This document shows, piece by piece, positions 1-5,527 of a stretch of DNA of 5,527 nt. Position 1 is the first letter of the stretch, and every line of letters begins with the position of its first letter. Made by a program: the position numbers and the translations under genes. Origin of the DNA: Pseudomonadota bacterium (GTDB lineage Bacteria > Pseudomonadota > Alphaproteobacteria > Rhizobiales > Rhizobiaceae); assembly GCA_003242525.1 (NCBI GenBank), contig QGUU01000198.1, positions 1 through 5,527 on the forward strand, given 5' to 3'. Under the pieces are notes generated by a model. That model was not told the origin of the DNA. It worked only from the letters and a program-made list of their open reading frames with translations, and made no database searches.

Positions 1-45
1 CGAAATTGAGGCTCAGGTCAACACGGGTAGCGGGTCCCGACGGCA

Positions 46-71
46 AAATGGCAGGTGCACCAGCGCCATTT
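46..71. repeat. Operator-like nested palindrome upstream of kbl
   Basis: AAATGGC at 46-52 and GCCATTT at 65-71 form a perfect 7-bp inverted repeat, and inside it GGTGCACC at 54-61 is a perfect 8-bp palindrome offset by one base. It ends 45 bp before the kbl ATG. No T-run follows, which argues against a terminator. It could be a regulator site for the threonine operon, or an RNA hairpin in its leader. The regulator is unknown. Confidence 0.45.
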
Positions 72-115
72 GTGCTAAGTCATGCCCGCATCTTCTCGCA
101 GCCAGCGGCAACACC

Positions 116-1306
116 ATGACACATCCATTTCTTGCCCACATCGAGCGCCAACTGCAGGAGCTTCGGGAGTCCGGCCTCTACAAGTCGGAGCGTGTGATTA
201 CTTCCATGCAGTCTGCCGAGATTGAAGTGGCGGGCGGCAGGAAGGTGCTGAATTTCTGCGCCAACAACTATCTCGGTCTTGCCGACAGCGAGGAGTTGCG
301 GGCGGCCGCCAAAGCCGCGCTTGACCACTATGGTTACGGGATGGCTTCGGTGCGCTTCATCTGCGGCACTCAGGAGGAGCACAAGCAACTTGAGGCAAGG
401 ATTTCGTCCTTCCTCGGCATGGAAGACACGATCCTTTATTCTTCCTGTTTCGATGCCAATGCCGGTCTCTTCGAGACGCTACTTGGCGAAGATGACGCCA
501 TCATATCGGACGCGCTTAATCACGCCTCGATCATTGACGGGGTTCGGCTGTCCAAGGCGAAGCGCTTCCGCTACGCCAACAACGACATGACGGCCCTTGA
601 GGAAGAACTGAAGAAGGCTGAAGGCTGCCGATTCAAGCTGATCGCGACCGATGGCGTCTTTTCCATGGACGGCATCATCGCCAATCTCAAAGGCGTGTGC
701 GACCTGGCGGAAAAATATGGTGCCATGGTCATGGTGGACGACAGCCATGCCGTCGGCTTCGTCGGCAAGAACGGGCGAGGTTCGGCTGAGCATTGCGGCG
801 TGGAGGGTAGGGTGGACATCCTCACCGGCACGCTTGGCAAGGCGCTTGGCGGCGCTTCCGGCGGTTATACTTCAGCCAGGAGGCAGGTGGTGGACTGGCT
901 GCGTCAGCGTTCCCGTCCCTATCTCTTCTCGAATACACTGATGCCCGCCATTGCGGCTGCTTCGCTCAAGGTTTTCGAGATCATCGAGCATGGCGAAGGC
1001 TTACGGCAGAAGCTTTACGATAACGCAGCGCGGTTTCGCTCATCCATGACGAAACTGGGCTTTCGGTTGGCCGGGGCCGACCATCCGATCATTCCGGTCA
1101 TGATAGGAGATGCCGCCCTTGCCCAGTCCATGGCCGAGCAGATGCTGGAACGGGGCATCTATGTCGTCGGCTTTTCCTTTCCTGTCGTGCCCAAGGGGCA
1201 GGCCCGTATTCGAACACAAATGTCAGCCGCCCATTCGCACGAGGACATAGACCGCGCGGTCGAAGCCTTCGGCGAGGTGGGCAAGGCACTCGGGGTGATA
1301 TCGTAG
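116..1306 (+). CDS. kbl: Glycine C-acetyltransferase (2-amino-3-ketobutyrate CoA ligase)
   Basis: This PLP enzyme of the alpha-oxoamine synthase group (fold type I) converts 2-amino-3-ketobutyrate plus CoA to glycine and acetyl-CoA. It is cytosolic and is the second step of threonine breakdown. The protein has 396 residues; the E. coli enzyme has 398, and recalled E. coli residue numbers map with a constant offset of two. Visible landmarks are [10 protein letters not shown] (46-55), the SSCFDAN loop (109-115), NHASIIDG with His136 expected to stack on PLP, VDDSHA with Asp208 and His211, [14 protein letters not shown] with Lys242 as the Schiff-base lysine, and Arg366 in the [12 protein letters not shown] block as carboxylate binder. 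No key residue is missing. The ATG at 116 gives the usual N-terminus, but the Shine-Dalgarno is weak, and the frame stays open to the left edge. It heads a run with the PPOX gene and tdh, and tdh supplies its substrate. The identification is secure. Confidence 0.97.
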   Translation: MTHPFLAHIERQLQELRESGLYKSERVITSMQSAEIEVAGGRKVLNFCANNYLGLADSEELRAAAKAALDHYGYGMASVRFICGTQEEHKQLEARISSFLGMEDTILYSSCFDANAGLFETLLGEDDAIISDALNHASIIDGVRLSKAKRFRYANNDMTALEEELKKAEGCRFKLIATDGVFSMDGIIANLKGVCDLAEKYGAMVMVDDSHAVGFVGKNGRGSAEHCGVEGRVDILTGTLGKALGGASGGYTSARRQVVDWLRQRSRPYLFSNTLMPAIAAASLKVFEIIEHGEGLRQKLYDNAARFRSSMTKLGFRLAGADHPIIPVMIGDAALAQSMAEQMLERGIYVVGFSFPVVPKGQARIRTQMSAAHSHEDIDRAVEAFGEVGKALGVIS

Positions 1307-1341
1307 CCGCGCATCGGGTCAGGTCATACGGAGGGACCGGG

Positions 1342-1785
1342 ATGGTTATTACGGAAATGGATCGGGCTGATTGCCTGGCTTTGCTTCAAAAATGCCGGAT
1401 AGGCCGCCTTGCCTGCTCTGCGAGCGATCAACCATATGTAATCCCGATCAGCTTCGTCGTGGACGGGGGCTATATCTACAGCTTCTCCCTGACGGGGCAG
1501 AAGATCGAATGGATGCGGCAGAACTCCAAGGTCTGCCTTCAGGCCGATGAACTGGAGAACAAGCGCAACTGGCGCAGCGTCATCGTCTATGGCCGCTATG
1601 AGGAGCTTCCGGATCGCATCGGTACAAAGGTGCAGCGTGATCGCGCCTGGGCCCTGCTCAGCCAGCATGCGCAATGGTGGGAGCCAGGCGGCCTGAAACC
1701 GGTGGCGGAGGCGCCGGCGCCGCATCTTTTCTACCGGATATCCATCGACGAGGTCACAGGAAGAAAAGCGCGGCCAATAGCCTGA
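1342..1785 (+). CDS. PPOX/NimA-like FMN-binding split-barrel protein
   Basis: This 147-residue protein looks like the pyridoxamine 5'-phosphate oxidase-like flavoproteins (Pyridox_ox_2/NimA type). Family landmarks are the N-terminal [15 protein letters not shown] segment (11-25), the strand [19 protein letters not shown] (31-49), [19 protein letters not shown] (51-69) at the usual phosphate-binding part of the barrel, and [13 protein letters not shown] (77-89). Members bind FMN, F420 or haem, and many are uncharacterised; true PdxH activity is unlikely because the protein is short and lacks the PdxH C-terminal substrate-binding tail. The start has a strong GGAGGG Shine-Dalgarno at 1330-1335, six bases from the ATG. 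It lies 35 bp after kbl and 31 bp before tdh, so co-transcription with threonine catabolism is likely. Its substrate is unknown. A role in redox or cofactor housekeeping, or in handling reactive aminoketone products, is only inference. Confidence 0.85.
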   Translation: MVITEMDRADCLALLQKCRIGRLACSASDQPYVIPISFVVDGGYIYSFSLTGQKIEWMRQNSKVCLQADELENKRNWRSVIVYGRYEELPDRIGTKVQRDRAWALLSQHAQWWEPGGLKPVAEAPAPHLFYRISIDEVTGRKARPIA

Positions 1786-1805
1786 CCTGTCGGCAAGCCG
1801 TATTC

Positions 1806-1810
1806 AGGAG
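1806..1810 (+). promoter_or_regulatory. Ribosome binding site of tdh
   Basis: AGGAG lies six bases before the ATG at 1817. It decides the start over the in-frame ATG codons at Tdh residues 4 and 5, which would be too far from it. Confidence 0.75.
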
Positions 1811-1816
1811 CAACCC

Positions 1817-2851
1817 ATGTCCAATATGATGCGGGCCCTTGTGAAGGCCAAGGCCGAACCTGGGATCTGGATGGAAAGGGTGCCGATGCCCGAGATCGGA
1901 CCCAACGACGTACTCATCAAGGTCAGGAAATCGGCAATCTGCGGCACCGACGTACACATCTACAACTGGGACCAGTGGGCGCAGAAGACCATTCCGGTGC
2001 CGATGGTGACGGGCCATGAATTCGTCGGCACTGTCGCCGATGTTGGCTCCGCCGTGACGGAGTATAAGGTCGGCCAGCGCGTGTCGGGCGAGGGGCATAT
2101 CGTCTGCGGTCATTGCCGCAACTGCCGTGCAGGCAGGGGCCATTTATGCCGCAATACGCTGGGCGTCGGCGTCAACCGGCCTGGTTCCTTCGCCGAATAT
2201 GTCTCTCTGCCGCAGCACAATGTCGTGCCAATTCCCGACGACGTGCCCGATGAGATTGCAGCCATATTCGACCCGCTCGGAAATGCGGTGCATACCGCGC
2301 TCTCCTTCGACCTGGTCGGCGAGGATGTGCTGGTCACAGGGGCCGGCCCTATCGGCATCATGGGCGCCCTGGTGGCGCAGAGCGTCGGCGCGCGCAAGGT
2401 GATCATCACCGACATCAATCCCTACCGGCTCGACCTGGCACGAAAGGTGGGCATCCATCGTGTTGTCGATGCCTCGAAGGAACGCCTCCGTGACGTCATG
2501 CGCGAGGAAGGCATGACGGAAGGCTTCGACGTCGGACTGGAAATGTCCGGCTCGGCGGCCGCCTTCCGCGACATGATCGACAGCATGAACAATGGCGGCA
2601 GGATAGCCATACTTGGCATTGCGCCGACCGGGTTCGAGATCGACTGGAACAAGGTCATCTTCAAGATGCTGACCCTGAAAGGCATCTATGGGCGCGAAAT
2701 GTTCGAGACCTGGTACAAGATGATCGCCTTGGTGCAGGGCCCGCTGGACGTGAGCGGCCTTATCACTCACCGCATCGGCATCGACGACTATCAATCGGGG
2801 TTTGACGCGATGAAGAGCGGCAATTCCGGCAAGGTCGTGATGGACTGGTGA
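1817..2851 (+). CDS. tdh: L-threonine 3-dehydrogenase
   Basis: This zinc-dependent medium-chain dehydrogenase oxidises L-threonine to 2-amino-3-ketobutyrate with NAD+, giving the substrate of Kbl. The protein has 344 residues, and E. coli Tdh has 341. The N-terminal catalytic domain shows catalytic zinc ligands Cys42 (ICGTDVHIY), His67 and Glu68 (TGHEFVG), and His94 in GEGH, matching the histidine known to matter in E. coli Tdh. The structural zinc lobe has all four cysteines, at 97, 100, 103 and 111. The Rossmann domain carries GAGPIG (175-180), and Asp199 ends the second strand, as expected for NAD rather than NADP. The C-terminal [12 protein letters not shown] block (291-302) is typical of Tdh and separates it from sorbitol or alcohol dehydrogenases. 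It is the last gene of the kbl-PPOX-tdh run; a 145-bp gap follows. Nothing looks damaged. Confidence 0.97.
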   Translation: MSNMMRALVKAKAEPGIWMERVPMPEIGPNDVLIKVRKSAICGTDVHIYNWDQWAQKTIPVPMVTGHEFVGTVADVGSAVTEYKVGQRVSGEGHIVCGHCRNCRAGRGHLCRNTLGVGVNRPGSFAEYVSLPQHNVVPIPDDVPDEIAAIFDPLGNAVHTALSFDLVGEDVLVTGAGPIGIMGALVAQSVGARKVIITDINPYRLDLARKVGIHRVVDASKERLRDVMREEGMTEGFDVGLEMSGSAAAFRDMIDSMNNGGRIAILGIAPTGFEIDWNKVIFKMLTLKGIYGREMFETWYKMIALVQGPLDVSGLITHRIGIDDYQSGFDAMKSGNSGKVVMDW

Positions 2852-2996
2852 GCTAGCGTCCTGGAAAGGTTCGGCCGGGCGGCCGGGAGGAAGCGCGGCC
2901 AGTGTGGACTTTGGAAGGTTCTGACCAAACGTTTCAACGGTGCGCCGGAACGAGACTGGAGTCAGGCGAACGAAACGACCACGGGGACGGAACCGA
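2852..2996 (+). promoter_or_regulatory. Intergenic region between tdh and the FAH gene
   Basis: These 145 bases separate the threonine operon from the FAH-DinB pair. They hold a GC-rich tandem pair of CGGCCG at 2872-2877 and 2880-2885, able to form a short stem but with no T-run; AAACGTTT, an 8-bp palindrome at 2927-2934; and GGGGA at 2983-2987, the likely ribosome site of the FAH gene. A promoter for the pair may lie here, but I cannot point to convincing -35 and -10 boxes. Read-through from tdh is also possible. Confidence 0.4.
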
Positions 2997-4040
2997 ATGA
3001 AACTCGCAAGCTTGAAGGACGGCAGCCGCGACGGGAAACTCGTTGTCGTCTCGCGCGACCTCACACGCTGCACCGACGCGTCGTTCCTTGCCCCCACGCT
3101 GCAGGTGGCATTGGACGACTGGCAGCGTTTGTCGCCTCATCTGGCTTCACTGGCACAGTCGCTGGAGCTTGGCTCGCTTCCTTCGCAACGGTTCCATGAG
3201 CATCAGGCCCAGTCCCCTTTGCCGCGCGCCTATCAGCGGGCCAACTGTTCTGCCTATGCCAATCACGTCGAACTGGTGCGCAAGGCGCGCGGGGCAGAAA
3301 TGCCGCCAGCCTTCTGGACCGAGCCGCTGATTTACCAGGGCGGGTCCGACAGCTTCCTGGCGCCGCGCGATCCGATCCATATGGCCGATGAGGCCTGGGG
3401 CATCGATTTCGAAGCCGAGGTCGCAGTAATCGTTGGCGACGTGCCGATGGGAGCAGGGCCGGTTGAGGCAGGGGAAGCCATCCGCCTTGTCATGCTGGCC
3501 AATGACGTGACGTTGCGTAACCTGATGGCTTCGGAACTCGCCAAAGGGTTCGGGTTCTTCCAGTCCAAGCCATCGTCCGCCTTCTCGCCCGTGGCCGTCA
3601 CGCCCGACGAACTGGGCGATGCCTGGGACGGTGGCAGGCTGCACCTGCCGTTGATTGTCGACCTCAACGGCAAACCCTACGGCCGCGCCAATGCCGGGGT
3701 CGACATGACATTCGATTTTCCCACTCTGATCGCACATGCTGCGCGAACGCGGCCGCTGTCTGCCGGCACGATCATCGGCTCCGGTCCTGTCTCCAACAGG
3801 CTTGAAGACGGGCCGGGCAAACCGATAGACGAAGGTGGAGTTGGCTATTCCTGCATTGCGGAACAGCGCGTGGTGGAAACCATGCGAAACAAGGAACCCC
3901 AAACTCCATTCCTACGCTTCGGCGATACGGTGCGGATAGAGATGAAGGACAGGGCCGGTCGTTCCATCTTCGGCGCGATTGAGCAGACAGTGGAGAAATA
4001 TGAGCATAACCCGGTACCAGAGCATCGGCGCGGGAAATGA
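2997..4040 (+). CDS. Fumarylacetoacetate hydrolase (FAH) family protein
   Basis: This 347-residue metal-dependent enzyme belongs to the FAH superfamily, which cleaves C-C bonds or hydrates/decarboxylates 2,4-dioxo acids. The length fits bacterial proteins with an extra N-terminal domain (residues 1-75). The catalytic domain shows SAYANHVELVRKA (85-97; His90 sits where the catalytic histidine is expected), WGIDFEAEVAVIVGD (134-148; Glu139 and Glu141 as metal ligands), ANDVTLRN (168-175; Asp170 as third ligand), FFQSKPSSAFSP (187-198; Lys191 near the active site), and TIIGSGPVSN (258-267). The Asp that classic FAH enzymes use as fourth ligand appears replaced by Asn83 or nearby polar residues. 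A GTG at 2940 would add 19 Arg-rich residues without a ribosome site; ATG 2997 has GGGGA at 2983-2987 and gives a family-like start. Substrate is uncertain: tyrosine (fumarylacetoacetate) or another aromatic-degradation acid. It overlaps the DinB-like gene by ATGA. Confidence 0.9.
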   Translation: MKLASLKDGSRDGKLVVVSRDLTRCTDASFLAPTLQVALDDWQRLSPHLASLAQSLELGSLPSQRFHEHQAQSPLPRAYQRANCSAYANHVELVRKARGAEMPPAFWTEPLIYQGGSDSFLAPRDPIHMADEAWGIDFEAEVAVIVGDVPMGAGPVEAGEAIRLVMLANDVTLRNLMASELAKGFGFFQSKPSSAFSPVAVTPDELGDAWDGGRLHLPLIVDLNGKPYGRANAGVDMTFDFPTLIAHAARTRPLSAGTIIGSGPVSNRLEDGPGKPIDEGGVGYSCIAEQRVVETMRNKEPQTPFLRFGDTVRIEMKDRAGRSIFGAIEQTVEKYEHNPVPEHRRGK

Positions 4041-4576
4041 GCGATCTGCTGGAGCATTTTCGCCGGATGGCGCGTAACAATTTATGGTCCAATGACCGGC
4101 TTTACCGGGCCGTGCTTGCGCTGCAAGCTGGCGAATTCGAGGCCCGGCGGACGAGTTTCTTTCCCTCCATCAAGGACACGCTGAACCACATACTTGCAGT
4201 CGATCTGCTCTATCTCGATTTTCTCGAGCAGGGACCGCTGGGCGCCGCGGCATATGACGACTTTGTCCCTTTTGAAGCGGCGCCGCCCTTGTTTGAAGCG
4301 CAGTCGGCCGCAGACCGGCGGCTGATCGCATTCTGCGAAGGTATCGTGCCGGATGATCTCGAGCGCCGGGTGCTCACCGACCGGCGCGAAGATGGCAGAA
4401 TCCCGGAGCGCATTGGCGACCTGCTCGCACATCTCTTCATTCACCAGATCCACCATCGCGGGCAGGTGCATGCGATGCTGTCCGACACTTCCGTAAAGCC
4501 CCCACAGCTGGATGAGTTCTTTCTCGACTATGACCGTCACCTCAGACAGGACGAAGTGAAACGGCTGGGGCTGTAA
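4037..4576 (+). CDS. DinB-fold family protein (putative metal-dependent enzyme)
   Basis: This 179-residue protein belongs to the DinB/YfiT four-helix-bundle superfamily. The signature is ARNNLWSNDRLY near the N-terminus (12-23), SIKDTLNHILAVDLLYLDFL (44-63) with His51, and HLFIHQIHHRGQVHAML (132-148) with His136 and His140. His51, His136 and His140 form the expected three-histidine metal site. Despite the family name it is unrelated to DNA polymerase IV. Characterised relatives include mycothiol- and bacillithiol-dependent transferases and maleylpyruvate isomerase, but most members have no assigned reaction. The ATG overlaps the FAH stop codon (ATGA), with GGGA directly upstream instead of a well-spaced ribosome site. 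This points to translational coupling and a shared pathway with the FAH enzyme. A thiol-dependent isomerase feeding the hydrolase is attractive but only inferred. No signal peptide or membrane segment is visible. Confidence 0.88.
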   Translation: MSDLLEHFRRMARNNLWSNDRLYRAVLALQAGEFEARRTSFFPSIKDTLNHILAVDLLYLDFLEQGPLGAAAYDDFVPFEAAPPLFEAQSAADRRLIAFCEGIVPDDLERRVLTDRREDGRIPERIGDLLAHLFIHQIHHRGQVHAMLSDTSVKPPQLDEFFLDYDRHLRQDEVKRLGL

Positions 4577-4587
4577 CGCCGGATCTG

Positions 4588-4701
4588 AAGTCCTTGTCGG
4601 AATTCGTCAACGCCGTGCTTCTGCCGCACGAATCCGTGCAGCATGTGAAGATCGCCATTGTGCTGGAGACGCTGAAGGAGAGCAGCGCACCACCGATCTG
4701 A
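4588..4701 (+). other. Coding-like stretch without clear start (small gene or gene remnant)
   Basis: Between the DinB-like stop (4576) and the opposing DUF442 stop (4706), this plus-strand frame is open and ends in TGA at 4699-4701. By hand count its 37 codons have about 60, 32 and 81 percent GC at codon positions 1, 2 and 3, the classic pattern of a real gene in GC-rich DNA. The peptide looks natural, with SEFVNAVLLPHESVQHVKIA in its middle followed by IVLETLKESS. There is no ATG. TTG at 4594 is the best start (35 residues), with only a weak GGA upstream. The frame bias stops near the DinB-like stop codon, so a longer gene to the left has probably been lost, or this is a tiny non-ATG gene. 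I do not recognise the family. Confidence 0.4.
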
Positions 4702-4715
4702 TTTCTCAGCGTTTC
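4666..4715. repeat. Inverted repeat between convergent genes
   Basis: GAGACGCTGA at 4666-4675 pairs with TCAGCGTTTC at 4706-4715 (ten pairs, one G-T) around a 30-base loop. It lies between the two converging transcription units and overlaps the end of the minus-strand DUF442 gene. The loop is long and no T-run follows, so it is at best a weak terminator or a chance repeat. Confidence 0.25.
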
Positions 4716-5044
4716 GCCTGCTGGATGGCTGCAAAGAGATTGGTGCAGCGCGTACCGGAACGGCAAAAGGCGAGGACCGGACCTTCCAGCTCGCGCAGTG
4801 CTTTTGCCTGGTCTTCGACATTGTCCTGCGTCATCTGCCCGCTGATCACCGGAATGTAGCGGAAGGCCAGCCCGGCGGCCTCCACCGCGGCCCTGATCTC
4901 GTCGTGCGATGGCTGGCCGGGCTGCTCGTTGTCGGGTCGGTTGCAGATCACGCTCTTGAATCCCGCTGCCTTGATGGCGCCAGCGTCCTCGGGGGCAATC
5001 TGACCGGTCACCGCATAGTTCTCGCTGATCTGACGGTATTCCAT
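4706..5044 (-). CDS. DUF442/TIGR01244 family sulfurtransferase- or phosphatase-like protein
   Basis: This 112-residue protein matches the DUF442 (beta-lactamase-hydrolase-like, BLH) family, a small dual-specificity-phosphatase fold with a rhodanese-like loop. It starts MEYRQISENYAVTGQIAPED, followed by the family block VICNRPDNEQPGQPS (32-46), the strand FRYIPVISGQMT (61-72) and the active loop FCRSGTRC (93-100), with Cys94 the expected nucleophile and Arg99 the anion binder. Residue 100 is Cys where I recall Ser, which is a small oddity. Relatives include the N-terminal domain of Blh proteins in the BigR sulfide-detoxification system, but this gene encodes the domain alone. The start at 5044 has GAGGA four bases upstream and gives the family N-terminus; an upstream in-frame start at 5104 would add 20 unlike residues. 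It lies 91 bp downstream of the metal-binding protein gene on the same strand. The physiological substrate is unknown. Confidence 0.87.
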   Translation of the reverse strand: MEYRQISENYAVTGQIAPEDAGAIKAAGFKSVICNRPDNEQPGQPSHDEIRAAVEAAGLAFRYIPVISGQMTQDNVEDQAKALRELEGPVLAFCRSGTRCTNLFAAIQQAKR

Positions 5045-5073
5045 GACGTCCTCGCAAGCATAAAGGTGGTGTG

Positions 5074-5116
5074 CCGTCTTGCCATCCGCGGAGGCAGGGG
5101 GCAACCGTAAAGACGG
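5074..5116. repeat. Inverted repeat in the leader of the DUF442 gene
   Basis: CCGTCTT at 5074-5080 pairs with AAGACGG at 5110-5116, and inside it TTGCC at 5079-5083 can alternatively pair with GGCAA at 5100-5104, around a CCGCGG palindrome at 5086-5091. It lies in the 91-base gap between the binding-protein stop and the DUF442 start on the minus strand. It could be an RNA hairpin separating or protecting the two reading frames. No T-run marks it as a terminator. Confidence 0.35.
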
Positions 5117-5135
5117 GCGCGGGCTGCCTTACGCC

Positions 5136-5527
5136 TCAACTGCCGAGAATGGCGCCTTTGATCTGGGTAATATTGTTGCGGATCATGTCGATATAGGTGG
5201 GGGCGGGCCCATCCTTTTCCGACAGGGAATCCGAATAGAGCATTCCCCCGACCTTGACGCCGGTTTCCGCCGCAATCTGTTCGATCAGGCGCGGGTTTGC
5301 GATGTTTTCCAGAAACACTGCCGCAGCTTTTTCCTGTTGGATCTGCCTGACGAGCACGGCGACATGCGCCGCCGAAGGTTCTGCGTCCGTTGAAAGGCCG
5401 GCAGGCGCGAGGAAGGTGAGGCCGTACTCATGCGCCAAATAGCCGAAGGCATCGTGCGAGGTGATGACCACGCGCCTGTCTGCCGGGATTTGGGCGACCG
5501 CCGCACGTATCTCGGCCTCGAGGCATT
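5136..5527 (-). CDS. Metal ABC transporter substrate-binding protein, C-terminal part (ZnuA/AztC/SitA-like)
   Basis: This is the last 129 residues of a periplasmic binding protein of the cluster A-I (zinc/manganese) type; the gene continues past the right edge, so the signal peptide and first ligands are not seen. The visible part carries RRVVITSHDAFGYLAHEYGL, where the histidine of SHDAFGY is a family metal ligand, then VFLENIANPRLIEQIAAETG and LYSDSLSEKDGPAPTYIDM, where the Asp of YSDSLS is the expected carboxylate ligand. The ending NNITQIKGAILGS is normal for the family. The protein would deliver Zn or Mn to an ATPase and permease. Neither is seen downstream on this strand, so they must lie upstream beyond the edge or elsewhere. 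The metal cannot be told from this fragment, although a conserved acidic ligand occurs in both Mn- and Zn-binding members. No Zur or Fur-type box is visible in the window. Confidence 0.93.
   Translation of the reverse strand, partial: CLEAEIRAAVAQIPADRRVVITSHDAFGYLAHEYGLTFLAPAGLSTDAEPSAAHVAVLVRQIQQEKAAAVFLENIANPRLIEQIAAETGVKVGGMLYSDSLSEKDGPAPTYIDMIRNNITQIKGAILGS

Noticed and set aside
1342..1785. PPOX gene as pdxH (true pyridoxamine phosphate oxidase)
   Set aside because: At 147 residues it lacks the C-terminal substrate-binding tail of PdxH and looks NimA-like.
2872..2885. CGGCCG-GG-CGGCCG as a tdh terminator
   Set aside because: The loop would be only a few bases and no T-run follows, so an intrinsic terminator is not supported.
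2862..2921. Imperfect direct repeat TGGAAAGGTTC / TGGAAGGTTC after tdh
   Set aside because: Only about ten bases with an indel and roughly 50 bp apart; too short to call an attachment site or mobile-element scar.
2144..3097. 317-codon open frame on the minus strand opposite tdh
   Set aside because: It is antisense to a clear, complete Tdh and to the start of the FAH gene, its protein resembles no family, and it is a by-product of high third-position GC in the real genes.
3147..3902. 251-codon minus-strand frame opposite the FAH gene
   Set aside because: The plus-strand protein has all FAH motifs; the antisense product is low in plausible structure and rich in His, Arg and Gly, as expected for a shadow frame.
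4037..4576. DinB-like gene as DNA polymerase IV
   Set aside because: The length and three-histidine motif match the DinB/YfiT four-helix family; there are no Y-family polymerase motifs.
4542..5057. 171-codon minus-strand frame overlapping the DUF442 gene
   Set aside because: It is a different frame of the same strand. The frame at 4706-5044 has the DUF442 motifs and a ribosome site, whereas this one gives an Arg-rich protein without recognisable motifs.

Overview
The window is GC-rich DNA with dense genes, short gaps, and codons strongly biased to G or C at the third position. The protein types suggest an alphaproteobacterium, probably Rhizobiales: a Kbl/Tdh pair with a small FMN-type oxidase gene between them, a rhizobial-style two-domain FAH protein, a standalone DUF442 protein, and a ZnuA/AztC-type binding protein. 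This placement is inferred from the look of the proteins, not from a search.

Layout. Positions 1-115 are a leader with an operator-like nested palindrome. Positions 116-2851 hold a three-gene plus-strand run: kbl (glycine C-acetyltransferase), a 147-residue PPOX/NimA-like flavoprotein, and tdh (L-threonine 3-dehydrogenase). Gaps are 35 and 31 bp. Tdh oxidises threonine to 2-amino-3-ketobutyrate and Kbl cleaves this with CoA to glycine and acetyl-CoA, so the run is a threonine-catabolic operon. The flavoprotein between them is the unexplained member. After a 145-bp gap comes a second plus-strand pair, a fumarylacetoacetate-hydrolase-family enzyme (2997-4040) and a DinB-fold protein (4037-4576). 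They overlap by ATGA and are almost certainly translationally coupled.

From about 4580 the strand organisation changes. A short stretch at 4588-4701 has a clear coding signature on the plus strand but no good start codon and no recognised family, so it may be a small gene or a gene remnant. Two minus-strand genes converge on it: a DUF442/TIGR01244 sulfurtransferase- or phosphatase-like protein (4706-5044) and the C-terminal 129 residues of a metal ABC transporter substrate-binding protein, which runs off the right edge.

Most of the window is ordinary metabolism. The points worth following are the coupled FAH-DinB pair, which could be an isomerase-hydrolase module, the PPOX protein inside the threonine operon, the unexplained coding-like remnant, and the palindromes ahead of kbl. 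I see no CRISPR array, tRNA, rRNA, transposase or clear prophage signal.
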